DNA of 64,000 bases from Pedobacter sp. Leaf170 (GCF_920984665.1 NZ_CAKLBP010000002.1:762351-826350); one strand, 5' to 3'. Shown: positions 50,918 through 60,142, numbered from the stretch's first letter. The notes: a model not told the origin generated them from the letters alone. Program-made: numbers and translations.

Positions 50918-52150
50918 TTACTCATAGCGAAGTGCCTCTACAGGGTCTAATCTCGAAGCTTTCTTAGCTGGATAGTAACCTGATAAAATTCCCACACCTA
51001 CGCAGATACCAAAGCCACCAATAATAAATGCCCAGGGGATTATAAATGAACCACCCATGGCCAAAGAAATCAGGTTCCCGATAACGATGCCTAAAAATAT
51101 ACCAAAGGTGCCGCCCATTAAACAAATTACCACGGCTTCTATTAAGAATTGCCTGCGGATTACTTTAGGATTTGCACCGATAGCTTTACGTATACCAATT
51201 TCTCTTGTTCGTTCTGTTACCGAAACCAACATAATATTCATCAATCCTATAGATGCACCTATTAATGTAATAATCCCAATAGCCACGCCACCAATAGCTA
51301 CAAAAGCTAAATTTTCGAACAACGTTTGAGCAATCGCATCACTTTTAGTAATTTCAAAATTATTAGGATCGTTAACCTTCACCTTACGTATGTTTCTAAA
51401 TAATGAGGTAGATTCTCCAATTATGGCTTCCTGCATTTCATTAGTTGGAACCATAACCGTAATGGTATAAGATGGATTCGCATTTGCATTAATCTGCTTA
51501 GCTTTTGATAAGGGCACATACACAGCTCTATCTCCACTAAAGCCCATACTCGAACCTTTTTTTTCTAAAACGCCTATAATTTTAAAACGATTATTGCCTA
51601 CATTAATCATCTTATCTATCGGCTCGGTATCTTTAAATAATTTATCTACAACTTCGCTACCAACAATACATACATTACTACCAAGCTGAACTTCTGATTG
51701 ACTAAAATTCCGTCCATCAGATAAGCCTAAACCTTGGGCCGCTAAACCATTTTCATCAATACCTTGAACATTAATGTTTGGATTTGTTTTCAGGCTTCCG
51801 TTTTTTACGGTAGAACCGCCACTGGCAAATACGCTTACAGCTACAGTGGCTGGTGTTTTTAAACTATCCTTAAATTTAACTGCATCTTCATACCTAATCG
51901 CCTTGAAAGGCTTTGGTCTTTTGCCTTGTCCGCCAATTCTAATTCCTGTGCCACGGTTTCTTATGGTAAATGAATTGGCACCCATGCTACTAAAGGCACT
52001 GGTCATACTCGCTTTTACGGCATCTAAAGTTGTCAAAATACCAACTAATGCACTTAAACCTATAGCAATAATTAATGCAGTAAGCATGGTGCGTAATCTG
52101 TTACTTTTAATTGATTGCAGTGCGAGCCTGATATTTTCTCTGTAATTCAT
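50918..52150 (-). CDS. MacB-type ABC transporter permease
   Basis: 410 residues. An N-terminal helix (LRTMLTALIIAIGLSALVGIL), a ~230-residue periplasmic MacB core domain (NSFTIRNRGTGIR onward), and three C-terminal helices with VSVTERTREIGIRKAIGANP, the FtsX-domain signature, and a YYPAKKASRLDPVEALRYE end. Such proteins need a separate ATPase and usually a membrane-fusion partner. Neither is adjacent, so its partner is encoded elsewhere. Confidence 0.9.
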   Translation of the reverse strand: MNYRENIRLALQSIKSNRLRTMLTALIIAIGLSALVGILTTLDAVKASMTSAFSSMGANSFTIRNRGTGIRIGGQGKRPKPFKAIRYEDAVKFKDSLKTPATVAVSVFASGGSTVKNGSLKTNPNINVQGIDENGLAAQGLGLSDGRNFSQSEVQLGSNVCIVGSEVVDKLFKDTEPIDKMINVGNNRFKIIGVLEKKGSSMGFSGDRAVYVPLSKAKQINANANPSYTITVMVPTNEMQEAIIGESTSLFRNIRKVKVNDPNNFEITKSDAIAQTLFENLAFVAIGGVAIGIITLIGASIGLMNIMLVSVTERTREIGIRKAIGANPKVIRRQFLIEAVVICLMGGTFGIFLGIVIGNLISLAMGGSFIIPWAFIIGGFGICVGVGILSGYYPAKKASRLDPVEALRYE

Positions 52151-52210
52151 TTAGTTTGATGGAGTGGTTGCAGTTATTATTGGGCAGACAAATATCTATA
52201 AAAATAAAAA

Positions 52211-52236
52211 AGTCCCGATGTTTAGACAAGGGGACT
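52211..52236 (-). terminator. Terminator after the A-type Fe-S gene (minus strand)
   Basis: AGTCCC (52211-52216) / GGGACT (52231-52236), followed on the minus strand by TTTTTTATTTTT. Confidence 0.8.
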
Positions 52237-52262
52237 GTGCAATATGTTACAATATTATTTTT

Positions 52263-52616
52263 TTATGCAGAAAAACTTGTACCGCAACCGCATGTACTTG
52301 TTGCATTTGGATTAACAAATGTAAATCCTCTCGAATTTAAACCGTCTTGCCAGTCAATCATCATGCCCATTAAATACATTTGATGAGCTTTATTCATAAA
52401 AACTTTAATGCCTTCAATAAAAAACTCCTGGTCGCCATCTTTTTTCTGGTCGAAGCCTAAAATATAATTCATCCCTGCGCAACCACCGCCTTCAACACCT
52501 ACGCGTAAGCCGTAATCCTCACTAATCTCCTGCTGATCTCTTAATTTTAATAACTCTTTAGTTGCTCCCTCCGAAAAAGAAACTGGTGCAAATGCTGTAT
52601 CAACTGTAGTACTCAT
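52263..52616 (-). CDS. A-type iron-sulfur carrier (IscA/ErpA/HesB family)
   Basis: 117 residues. Carries Fe-S clusters or iron to apoproteins. The three conserved cysteines are in GGGCAGMNYILGFD and STCGCGTSFSA. LRVGVEGGGCAG and the N-terminal VSFSEGATKELLKLRDQQ are typical. IscA and ErpA cannot be separated from sequence alone. It has a promoter-side gap of ~90 bp and is divergent from the next gene. Confidence 0.93.
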   Translation of the reverse strand: MSTTVDTAFAPVSFSEGATKELLKLRDQQEISEDYGLRVGVEGGGCAGMNYILGFDQKKDGDQEFFIEGIKVFMNKAHQMYLMGMMIDWQDGLNSRGFTFVNPNATSTCGCGTSFSA

Positions 52617-52708
52617 GTTATTTAAATTTTATCTTTTACAAATATAAATAATAATGTACATTTTTGCTTTTGGCGGGATGTTAATATTACCGTAATTAAA
52701 CAATAGAT

Positions 52709-53239
52709 ATGACTGCACAACAAATCATAATAGATATTCTGACTTTATTTTTGGGTATTTCTCTGGCTTTTATAGTCATTTATTTTTTCGTTAAAACTGA
52801 TATTCAACGATTCTTTAATTTAAAAAACATCGAACTAAATAAAGAAAATCGTGCCCAAATTTTACCACTAAGGCTGCAAGCACACGAACGTTTAATTATT
52901 TTTATTGATAGAATTAATCCGGCCAACTTATTGGTACGCTTGCATCAACAAGGAATTGATATTGCTACGCTTCAGGCTGGCGTTTTAAATGAAATTCGTA
53001 CTGAATACCAGCATAACATTACCCAGCAGTTATATGTTAACAGTACAACATGGAATGTTGTGCGCAAACTAAAAGATGATACACTTGGAATGATTAATAA
53101 CGCTGTGCAAGGTTTACCAAAGGATGCTAATGGAATAGAGTTGAGTAAGGCAATTTTGCAACACATGGCAACTATTGATGAAAACCCTTACGATTTAACA
53201 ATCGAATTGATTAAGAAAGATATTCAGCAATTGTTTTAG
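52709..53239 (+). CDS. Conserved membrane-anchored hypothetical protein
   Basis: 176 residues. One N-terminal membrane helix (IIIDILTLFLGISLAFIVIYFFV) followed by a cytoplasmic helical domain: LPLRLQAHERLIIFIDRINP, then VRLHQQGIDIATLQAGVLNEI and QHNITQQLYVN. It ends with an acidic/amphipathic helix. The family is widespread in the phylum, as far as I recall, but without function. It lies 112 bp before the acyl-CoA mutase gene on the same strand. Confidence 0.7.
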   Translation: MTAQQIIIDILTLFLGISLAFIVIYFFVKTDIQRFFNLKNIELNKENRAQILPLRLQAHERLIIFIDRINPANLLVRLHQQGIDIATLQAGVLNEIRTEYQHNITQQLYVNSTTWNVVRKLKDDTLGMINNAVQGLPKDANGIELSKAILQHMATIDENPYDLTIELIKKDIQQLF

Positions 53240-53345
53240 GAAGTTAGTTAGTTGTTTAAACTGGTTAATCGTAATTTGAATCATTCGAAACCGACTCGAA
53301 CAACTAACCAATTGAAACAATTTCAACGGTTAACCATATACATAA
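53240..53345. repeat. Degenerate intergenic palindrome (GTTAGTTG / AACTAACC words)
   Basis: AGTTAGTTAGTTGTTT on the left and AACAACTAACCAATTGAAAC on the right are near complements with a unique centre. It fills most of the gap before the mutase gene. Confidence 0.45.
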
Positions 53346-53351
53346 CCAAAT

Positions 53352-54899
53352 ATGAGCGATATAAAACATACTACAACATCCGGAATCGAAATAAAGGAGC
53401 TTTACACCACTGCTAAACCGATGGAGGAAAAACCAGGCGAATTTCCTTTTACCCGGGGGATTCAAAAGGATATGTATCGTGGCAGATTGTGGACCATGCG
53501 GCAATATGCAGGATTTTCAACCGCAGAAGAATCAAATAAAAGGTATCATTATCTGTTAAATCAAGGTACTACAGGTTTATCTGTTGCTTTTGATTTACCA
53601 ACTCAAATTGGCTATGATTCAGACCATGAAATGGCTGATGGTGAAGTGGGAAAAGTTGGTGTCGCGATAGATTCTCTGAAAGACATTGAGATTTTATTTG
53701 AAGGGATACAGTTAAAAGACATCACAACTTCGATGACAATTAATGCAACGGCTTCAATCTTATTAGCGATGTATATCGCGCTGGCTAAAAAACAAGGTGC
53801 AGATTTAAAGCAAATTTCGGGTACAATACAAAACGATATATTAAAAGAATATGCTGCCAGAGGAACATATATTTATCCGCCTAAGCCATCAATGCGGTTA
53901 ATAACTGATATTTTTGAATTTTGTAGCATCGAGGTTCCTAAATGGAATACCATTTCCATATCAGGTTATCACATTCGGGAAGCCGGCTCAACAGCAGTAC
54001 AAGAGCTGGCTTTTACCTTGGCCAATGGAAAAACTTATCTTAAAGCGGCAATTGATAAGGGTTTGGACATAAATATCTTTGCTAAAAGATTATCGTTCTT
54101 TTTTAACTGCCACAATAATTTTTTTGAAGAAATTGCCAAATTTAGAGCTGCCAGAAGGATGTGGGCAAAAATTACAAAAGAACTTGGAGCAACAGCCGAA
54201 AAAGCACAAATGCTTCGGTTTCATACACAAACCGGTGGCTCTACTTTAACCGCACAGCAGCCACTTAATAATGTAATAAGGGTTACTAATCAGGCTATGG
54301 CTGCAGTTTTAGGTGGTACACAATCTTTGCATACCAATGGTTATGATGAAGCGCTTTCCCTGCCAACAGAATCTGCTGCAAAAATCGCTTTGCGTACTCA
54401 ACAAATAATTGGCTTTGAAAGCGGGGTTACAGATACTGTAGACCCATTAGCAGGTTCGTTTTTTGTAGAGAATTTAACTGACGAGGTTGAAGCAGCCGCC
54501 TGGAAATACATTGATAAAATTGATGCGATGGGCGGTTCTGTTAATGCAATAGAAAACGATTACATGCAAAATGAAATTGCTGGAGCAGCTTATCAATATC
54601 AAAAGGAAATAGAATCTGCAGAACGCATCTCAGTTGGTGTAAATAGATTTGTACAGCAAGAAGAAGGCATTACAGAAGTTTTTAATATAGATGATTCGAT
54701 AAGGAAGCTTCAAACTGAAAAGTTAAACCAGTTGAAAGCCGAAAGAGATAACAAAGCAGTAGAAATGGCTTTAATTAATTTAGAAGGTGCAGCACGAAGC
54801 AATTTAAACCTTATGCCTTTTATAATTGATGCTGTTGAACATTATGCTACATTAGGTGAAATTGCTGATGTATTTCGAAAAACCTTTGGCGAATATTAA
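53352..54899 (+). CDS. Methylmalonyl-CoA mutase-type acyl-CoA mutase, large subunit (no B12 domain)
   Basis: 515 residues covering only the acyl-CoA-binding TIM-barrel: [87 protein letters not shown] and [16 protein letters not shown]. The C-terminal cobalamin-binding domain of methylmalonyl-CoA mutase (~130-170 residues, DxHxxG) is absent and the frame ends cleanly at [11 protein letters not shown] separate B12 subunit must exist elsewhere, as in isobutyryl-CoA mutase (IcmA/IcmB). The Tyr52 in RQYAGF matches the methylmalonyl-CoA type, where ICM has Phe, as I recall. Adjacent to dnaA. Confidence 0.87.
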   Translation: MSDIKHTTTSGIEIKELYTTAKPMEEKPGEFPFTRGIQKDMYRGRLWTMRQYAGFSTAEESNKRYHYLLNQGTTGLSVAFDLPTQIGYDSDHEMADGEVGKVGVAIDSLKDIEILFEGIQLKDITTSMTINATASILLAMYIALAKKQGADLKQISGTIQNDILKEYAARGTYIYPPKPSMRLITDIFEFCSIEVPKWNTISISGYHIREAGSTAVQELAFTLANGKTYLKAAIDKGLDINIFAKRLSFFFNCHNNFFEEIAKFRAARRMWAKITKELGATAEKAQMLRFHTQTGGSTLTAQQPLNNVIRVTNQAMAAVLGGTQSLHTNGYDEALSLPTESAAKIALRTQQIIGFESGVTDTVDPLAGSFFVENLTDEVEAAAWKYIDKIDAMGGSVNAIENDYMQNEIAGAAYQYQKEIESAERISVGVNRFVQQEEGITEVFNIDDSIRKLQTEKLNQLKAERDNKAVEMALINLEGAARSNLNLMPFIIDAVEHYATLGEIADVFRKTFGEY

Positions 54900-55343
54900 T
54901 AGATTGTACAAATATTTCCCAGATTGGGGAATTGAAGGAACGATATTAATTACAACATTTCGCCATTTAAAAATAGGTTTTTATGAAAGGGAAATAACCT
55001 GCTTTGGTATGTGTTGATAATCAGCGGATTTACATAATTCTCTAACATAAATCCCCTTCTTTAATAACTTATGGCTTGGAATTTGCTTTTTCGATGCTGA
55101 TTTGATTAATTGAGTAAAATAGCCTGTAAATCGATTTTAGATGTGGAAAACCTATGTTAATAAATAGTTATCCACATTAAAAATTTAGGTTAAGTAGGAT
55201 AGCTACCTGCTTATGAATAGGTTACGAAATAATTGAAATTTTTGTTTCAAATGTTGATAATTTTCTCAATATTCGTAGTCCCGAAACGGACCACCCCGTA
55301 AATTCGAATCGGAACTGTAAACCAATAAATTATAGAAATCGCA
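54900..55343. other. Possible replication origin region upstream of dnaA
   Basis: A 444-bp AT-rich gap with no credible ORF. It contains one perfect DnaA box TTATCCACA (55168-55176), a second box-like site TGTGGAAAA on the opposite strand (55142-55150), and several TGTTGATAA words (about 55012 and 55252). Proximity to dnaA supports an origin. Only two boxes were found, so the call is weak, and the gap downstream of dnaA (56836-57065) has none that I could see. Confidence 0.4.
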
Positions 55344-56774
55344 ATGGAAAAAACTTGTACAGAAGTGTGGAAGAACTGTCTTCAAATCATTAAGGATAAT
55401 ATCCCGAATCAAAGTTTTAAAACTTGGTTCGAGCCTATAACAGCCCTTAAGTTGGAAGGTAAGGTTTTAACCATACAAGTGCCGAGTTTGTTCTTTTACG
55501 AATGGCTTGAAGAACACTACGTAGGCTTACTTCGAAAGACTGTTAAAAAACAACTCGGGGAAGATGGTAGGTTAGAATATAACATCGTTGTAGATAAATC
55601 ATCCAATAGCGGAAGTCCTTACACAACAAATATGCCTTCAAACGGAAATGGGGCAGAAGCAAAAGTACAATCGATGCCAATTCCTGTATCGATAAATAAA
55701 GACATTAAAAACCCTTTTATTATACCGGGTTTAAAAAAGTTAAATGTTGACCCGCAATTAAACTCTAATTATACTTTCGAAAATTATATTGAAGGAGATT
55801 GTAACCGTTTAGCTCGTTCTGCCGGTTATGCTGTAGCCGCTAAACCTGGAGGCACATCATTTAATCCTTTAATGATTTATGGTGGTGTAGGTTTAGGTAA
55901 AACACACCTTGCGCAAGCCATTGGTAACGAGATTAAACGCAGTATGCCAGATAAGCTTGTTATTTATGTAAGCTGCGAGAAATTTTGCCAGCAGTTTGTA
56001 GATTCATTAAAAAACAACACCATTAACGATTTCGTTAATTTTTACCAGGCTATGGATGTAATCATTATGGATGATGTACACAACTTTGCAGGTAAAGAAA
56101 AAACACAGGATATTTTCTTCCACATCTTTAATCATTTACATCAATCGGGCAAACAGGTTATTTTAACATCAGATAAAGCACCAAAAGATTTAGCTGGTTT
56201 AGAAGAACGTTTGTTAAGTCGTTTTAAATGGGGCTTATCTGCCGATTTACAAATTCCGGATTTAGAAACGCGTATTGCGATTTTAAGAAAGAAAATGTAT
56301 GCAGATGGTATTGAATTGCCCGGCGAAGTTGTAGAATATGTTGCGCATAACATTGATAATAACGTACGTGAGTTAGAAGGCGCAATGGTTTCTTTATTGG
56401 CGCAGGCTACTTTAAACAAGAAGGAAATTGATTTAAATCTTGCGAAGCAAATGCTGAAGAATTTTATCAAGAATACTTCAAAAGAGATCTCAATGGAATA
56501 CATTCAGAAATTGGTTTGCGAGTATTTTGAAGTTCCGGTTGATATGGTTAAATCGCAAACGCGTAAACGTGAAATTGTTCAGGCTCGTCAAATTTCTATG
56601 TACTTATCAAAAAGCCATACAAAATCATCATTAAAAACAATTGGCGCTTTCTTTGGCGGTCGTGATCATAGTACAGTAATTTATGCCTGCCAAACGGTAG
56701 AAGATTTAATTGATACAGATAAGAAATTTAAAGCTTACGTACACGACATTCAGAAAAAATTAAAAATGAGCTAG
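55344..56774 (+). CDS. dnaA: Chromosomal replication initiator DnaA
   Basis: 476 residues, all four domains. Domain I (KNCLQIIKDNIPNQSFKTWF) is at the N-terminus, followed by a short disordered linker rich in Asn/Ser. The AAA+ domain has Walker A YGGVGLGKTHLAQAIGNEI and Walker B VIIMDDVHNFAGK, sensor and arginine residues in LLSRFKWGL. The DNA-binding domain IV has GRDHSTVIYACQTVEDL. A perfect terminator follows. Confidence 0.98.
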   Translation: MEKTCTEVWKNCLQIIKDNIPNQSFKTWFEPITALKLEGKVLTIQVPSLFFYEWLEEHYVGLLRKTVKKQLGEDGRLEYNIVVDKSSNSGSPYTTNMPSNGNGAEAKVQSMPIPVSINKDIKNPFIIPGLKKLNVDPQLNSNYTFENYIEGDCNRLARSAGYAVAAKPGGTSFNPLMIYGGVGLGKTHLAQAIGNEIKRSMPDKLVIYVSCEKFCQQFVDSLKNNTINDFVNFYQAMDVIIMDDVHNFAGKEKTQDIFFHIFNHLHQSGKQVILTSDKAPKDLAGLEERLLSRFKWGLSADLQIPDLETRIAILRKKMYADGIELPGEVVEYVAHNIDNNVRELEGAMVSLLAQATLNKKEIDLNLAKQMLKNFIKNTSKEISMEYIQKLVCEYFEVPVDMVKSQTRKREIVQARQISMYLSKSHTKSSLKTIGAFFGGRDHSTVIYACQTVEDLIDTDKKFKAYVHDIQKKLKMS

Positions 56775-56799
56775 TTTAAAAGGCAATTTTTTGAATATG

Positions 56800-56835
56800 A
56801 AAAAGTCCTGATTTGAATTCAAATCAGGACTTTTT
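56800..56835. terminator. Perfect palindromic terminator after dnaA
   Basis: A 36-bp complete palindrome (AAAAAGTCCTGATTTG, AATT centre, complement) with T runs on both strands. Shares its outer AAAAAGTCCTG with the terminator of the ribosomal cluster. Confidence 0.93.
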
Positions 56836-56912
56836 GTTTTTATAGGTGCGATGTAAATTTTTAAACTATGTATGGATACTGGTTTTGATTTATTAGGTGA
56901 ACCTAAGTAAAA

Positions 56913-56996
56913 TAGACCCGACAAAAGCGTAAAGACCACAATGTAGCGAAGCGCAATGAGGACTTGCAGCGATTGGCGGGATTAGCGGAACCGAAG
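56913..56996. repeat. GC-rich element of unknown type in the dnaA-NUDIX gap
   Basis: TAGACCCGACAAAAGCG to GGCGGGATTAGCGGAACCG stands out as GC-rich in an AT-rich gap. No reading frame and no T-run. It contains short inverted words (GCGAAGCGC). It may be a copy of a dispersed element. I cannot show a second copy in the window. Confidence 0.35.
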
Positions 56997-57065
56997 AATA
57001 CAGTACATTGCTCTTCAAAAAAATAAATATTTCATTTTTATTGTAGGAAATTGACTTTACAATTT

Positions 57066-57608
57066 CTAAATTTCTGCTAAACCGTAATGCAAAGCCGCAA
57101 CATGCAATGCTTGCGCAATTTGATTATCTGCAAGTAACTGCTTTACTTCTTCAACTTTGTATTCTTCAACATTTAAAATCTCGTGCTCATCTAAATGTTG
57201 TTCGTGGGTTTTAACGCCGCCAGTTAAAAAGTAGGTGAAAGTTTTATTGGTAGATGTTGCCGGATTTGGATAAAGTTCTACAATAAATTTACAGGTTTTG
57301 AAGCTATAACCGGTTTCTTCTAAAAGTTCACGTTTAATTGCAGTTTCAGGTTCTTCATCGCCATCAATTACACCGCCAGGAATTTCTAATGAAATAATAT
57401 CTGCAGCATGGCGATATTGGCGAACCATAATTATTTTTCCTGCTTCTGTTAACGCAATTGCATTTACCCAATTCGGGTATTCTAAAACATAATAATCATC
57501 TTTAACAACACCGGTTTGTAGTTCACAAGTATCAACCCGTAAGGTTGCCCATTTCTCTCGAACTAAATATTTCGAGGCAATTTTACGCCACTTCTCAATT
57601 TCTATCAT
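57066..57608 (-). CDS. NUDIX hydrolase, ADP-ribose pyrophosphatase-like
   Basis: 180 residues. Complete Nudix box: GGVIDGDEEPETAIKRELLEETGY (GX5EX7REUXEEXGU) at about residues 77-100. The N-terminal beta-domain with LRVDTCELQTGVVKDDYYVL and VNAIALTEAGKIIMVRQYRH matches ADP-ribose/sugar-nucleotide pyrophosphatases. It is 24 bp downstream of a small gene on the same strand. Confidence 0.9.
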   Translation of the reverse strand: MIEIEKWRKIASKYLVREKWATLRVDTCELQTGVVKDDYYVLEYPNWVNAIALTEAGKIIMVRQYRHAADIISLEIPGGVIDGDEEPETAIKRELLEETGYSFKTCKFIVELYPNPATSTNKTFTYFLTGGVKTHEQHLDEHEILNVEEYKVEEVKQLLADNQIAQALHVAALHYGLAEI

Positions 57609-57632
57609 AACTCTAAAATCGTAATTTGTAAA

Positions 57633-58019
57633 TCAAATATATTGTTGAATGTTATTTTGGCGATGGAAATTTACCAGATGAACGATTTTATGTTTATCAG
57701 AAAGAATTTTATAGATAAGGTTAAGTTTTGGTGCAATTATCCTATTCCGTTCCAGGCTTAAACCAAGCTCGTAATATAAAAACTCACTAAGCGAATCTAA
57801 TTTCTCTGCAGATAATTCATTATGGTCTAACCAATCATTAAAAGCTGTATTATCTTCGGTTTCCAGAATATCTTTAGGTAAATTAAAGGAGTTGGTTAAT
57901 GTTTCATCAAAAATAACTTGTGCCTCAGCAAATTTGCCGTCTAGTTTAAGTCCCATTATTTTAGCTAAAACCTCTGCTAGCTTCTGTATTTCTGCTGTAA
58001 TTAAATCTTTACGGTACAT
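57633..58019 (-). CDS. Hypothetical helical protein
   Basis: 128 residues, all-helical by pattern, acidic: MYRKDLITAEIQKLAEVLAKIM, GKFAEAQVIFDETLTNSF, LSEFLYYELGLSLERNRIIA. The start resembles DUF6483-like helical-repeat proteins, a weak guess. In one operon with the NUDIX gene. No function inferred. Confidence 0.65.
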   Translation of the reverse strand: MYRKDLITAEIQKLAEVLAKIMGLKLDGKFAEAQVIFDETLTNSFNLPKDILETEDNTAFNDWLDHNELSAEKLDSLSEFLYYELGLSLERNRIIAPKLNLIYKILSDKHKIVHLVNFHRQNNIQQYI

Positions 58020-58065
58020 TATAAAATAATTAATTAAGATGTTTTCTTCTGGACAAAGTCGAATA

Positions 58066-58093
58066 GTTGTCAGTCTGAGCGGAGTCCAAGACC
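58066..58093. repeat. GTCAGTCTGAGCGGAGTC dispersed-repeat fragment
   Basis: GTTGTCAGTCTGAGCGGAGT at 58066-58085, extending to CCAAGACC, in an otherwise AT-rich gap. I recall this word (with GTCGAAGAC following) as a common dispersed intergenic repeat in Bacteroidetes. The gap to 58140 then has TTAACCAATTTCC-type words like the palindrome at 53240-53345. Confidence 0.5.
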
Positions 58094-58169
58094 AATTATC
58101 AATTAACCAATTTCCAATGGAGCAATTAGCAAATGAGTAACAAACTAAACAGCCAAAAAACCAGATTGA

Positions 58170-58955
58170 CTACCAGCTTCCGCTAGAGCCACCTCCGCCG
58201 AAGCTTCCGCCGCCAAATCCTCCAAATCCGCCACCACCGCCGGATGAGCCACCGCCGCCCCAGCTGCTACCACCACCCCAATTGCTACCTCCGCCTCCGC
58301 GACCGCCAAACAGCATTGCCCAGAATAATGCATTCGAAGCACCACGACTTCCAATGATTTCGCCGCCATTACCACCACCGCCTTTTCGCATGATGATAAT
58401 AATTACAACAATGATAATCAGAATGACTGCTATACTTCCAACTCCACCACCTTTTGATGCTTTAGGTTTATCGTTTTTATATTCTCCTTTGGTATATTTT
58501 ATAATCGAGGTTGTAGCTTCATCAAGCCCGGTGTAATAATTACCCGCTCTAAAATTTGGCTTAATATCATTTTCGATAATGCGTTTTGCATAAATATCAG
58601 GTAGAGCACCTTCAACGCCATAGCCGGTTTGAATAGAGATTTTTCTATCGCCAACGGCTACAACAATCATAATTCCATTGTTTTTACCGCTTTGTCCAAC
58701 ACCCCATTTTCTTCCTAATTCTACAGCATATTCATTAATATCGTAATCACCAACCGATTTTAAAACAGCTATTGCAATTTGAGTTGATGATGAATCATCA
58801 AAAGCAACCAGTTTTCGTTCTAAGTTATTTTTCTGTTCTGCAGATAAAACTCCTGAATAATCATTTACAAGTGTATTTGGTTTCGCCGGAAAATCCTGTG
58901 CAAAAGCGAATACATAAAGTAAGCAGAAAACAGATAATAGAAATATTTTTTTCAT
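58170..58955 (-). CDS. TPM-domain membrane protein with Gly/Ser-rich tail (YgcG-like)
   Basis: 261 residues. Signal peptide (KKIFLLSVFCLLYVFAFAQD). TPM domain (about 24-150: TLVNDYSGVLSAEQKNNLER, SSTQIAIAVLKSVGDYDI, WGVGQSGKNNGIMIVVAV, KISIQTGYGVEGALPD), then a membrane helix (SIAVILIIIVVIIIIM) and a long GGGG/SGGGG tail. Third gene of a LemA-TPM-TPM operon, 3 bp from the preceding one. Proteins of this group act in the inner membrane/envelope. Precise role unknown. Confidence 0.88.
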   Translation of the reverse strand: MKKIFLLSVFCLLYVFAFAQDFPAKPNTLVNDYSGVLSAEQKNNLERKLVAFDDSSSTQIAIAVLKSVGDYDINEYAVELGRKWGVGQSGKNNGIMIVVAVGDRKISIQTGYGVEGALPDIYAKRIIENDIKPNFRAGNYYTGLDEATTSIIKYTKGEYKNDKPKASKGGGVGSIAVILIIIVVIIIIMRKGGGGNGGEIIGSRGASNALFWAMLFGGRGGGGSNWGGGSSWGGGGSSGGGGGFGGFGGGSFGGGGSSGSW

Positions 58956-58958
58956 CGT

Positions 58959-59402
58959 TTATATGTTTTCTTGTTTATCACCGTAATAAATATCGTTTGG
59001 CAACTCATTAATATCGCCAGTTTGGTAAGGAAAAAACAAAGCTAATTTTTCGCCTGCAAGCGCAACGCCGGCAATAATACCATCTGCTAAATTTCCTTTA
59101 GCAAAATGTGCTTTCATTGCAATTTGAGTAGTTTCCCAAAAATTTTCAGGCACAACCCGATTAATTCCGCTATCACCGATAATGGCAAATTTATGGTCGG
59201 CATGAGCCAGATAGATTAAAACCCCATTATGTTGTGCGGTTTTATCCATTTCCATCTTGGTAAAATATTCAATAGCTTTTTGATATACATCACCCTCGCA
59301 ATGTTTATCGATAGCAATTCTTATTTCTCCTGAAGTGGCTTTTTCAGCCTCAGCTATTGCATGTGCAATTTTATCTTGTTCAATATCAGAAAATAACGAC
59401 AT
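58959..59402 (-). CDS. TPM-domain protein (soluble)
   Basis: 147 residues with a single TPM domain: SLFSDIEQDKIAHAIAEAEK, GEIRIAIDKHCEGD, HNGVLIYLAHADHKFAIIGD and WETTQIAMKAHFAKGNLADG. No signal peptide, so it is cytoplasmic, unlike its neighbour. Second gene of the LemA operon and preceded by a terminator-like hairpin. Confidence 0.87.
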   Translation of the reverse strand: MSLFSDIEQDKIAHAIAEAEKATSGEIRIAIDKHCEGDVYQKAIEYFTKMEMDKTAQHNGVLIYLAHADHKFAIIGDSGINRVVPENFWETTQIAMKAHFAKGNLADGIIAGVALAGEKLALFFPYQTGDINELPNDIYYGDKQENI

Positions 59403-59426
59403 GATTTTATTTTAGGGTTAATTAAA

Positions 59427-59468
59427 AAGGGTAACAGATATTTAATTAAATAAACACCCATTACCCTT
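59427..59468 (-). terminator. Partial terminator between lemA and the first TPM gene
   Basis: AAGGGTAA (59427-59434) / TTACCCTT (59461-59468), a long 26-nt loop, followed on the minus strand by TTTTTAATT. If real it would lower downstream TPM expression relative to LemA. Confidence 0.5.
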
Positions 59469-59486
59469 AAATGTATTTAAAGAATA

Positions 59487-60068
59487 TTAAAATTCTACTT
59501 TAGGTGCATCTTTTGCTGTTGCATCAGCTTCAAAATAACCTTTTGCCTTAAACCCAAACATACCTGCAGTTAAGTTATTAGGGAAAGATCTAACCTTGGC
59601 GTTGTATTCCTGTACCGCATCATTAAAATCTTTGCGGGCTACAGTAATTCTGTTTTCAGTACTTTCTAGCTGTGCAGATAAATCACTAAACTGTTGTGTG
59701 GCTCTCAATTCAGGGTAAGCCTCAGTAATAGATAATAATTTACCTAAAGCCTGGCTTAACTGCCCTTGTGCTGCCTGATATTTTTGTATATTTTCTGGCG
59801 TTAAATCATCAGCGTTAACAGTCATTTGAGTAGCTTTTGCACGAGCTTCTACAACAGCAGTTAGAGTACCTTGTTCAAATTTTGCTGCACCTTTTACCGT
59901 GTTTACTAAATTCGGAATTAAATCTGCTCTTCTTTGATATTGGGTTTGAACAGTTCCCCATTTAGATTTTACATTTTCATCAAGCTTAACCATGCTGTTA
60001 TAACCGCATGAACTTAAAGTGGTTACTGCAATAAAAGCAGCTAAAATTCCAAATACTAATCTTTTCAT
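59487..60068 (-). CDS. lemA: LemA-family lipoprotein
   Basis: 193 residues. N-terminus MKRLVFGILAAFIAVTTLSSCGYN is a lipoprotein signal with C21 at the lipobox (LSSC). The LemA domain has VKLDENVKSKWGTVQTQYQR, DLIPNLVNTVKG, ALGKLLSITEAYPELRAT and RITVARKDFNDAVQEYNAKV. It is the first gene of the three-gene set. Function in the envelope is not settled, though LemA/TPM pairs are widely conserved. Confidence 0.92.
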   Translation of the reverse strand: MKRLVFGILAAFIAVTTLSSCGYNSMVKLDENVKSKWGTVQTQYQRRADLIPNLVNTVKGAAKFEQGTLTAVVEARAKATQMTVNADDLTPENIQKYQAAQGQLSQALGKLLSITEAYPELRATQQFSDLSAQLESTENRITVARKDFNDAVQEYNAKVRSFPNNLTAGMFGFKAKGYFEADATAKDAPKVEF

Positions 60069-60134
60069 TTTTATGGTTTTTGTTTTTGATTTAATCGAAT
60101 TTTCTTCAATTTACAAATTAGATATCAAAATCTG

Positions 60135-60142
60135 TACCTTTG
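60135..60142 (+). promoter_or_regulatory. TAnnTTTG element before the FAD dehydrogenase
   Basis: TACCTTTG, 32 bp before the preferred ATG at 60175. It lies inside the longer open frame (open from 60019), supporting the shorter start. No exact -33 TTTG at 19 bp. Confidence 0.5.

Noticed and set aside
55279..55320. tRNA-like TTCGAATC word upstream of dnaA
   Set aside because: No acceptor or anticodon stems could be paired around it, and the length does not fit a tRNA.
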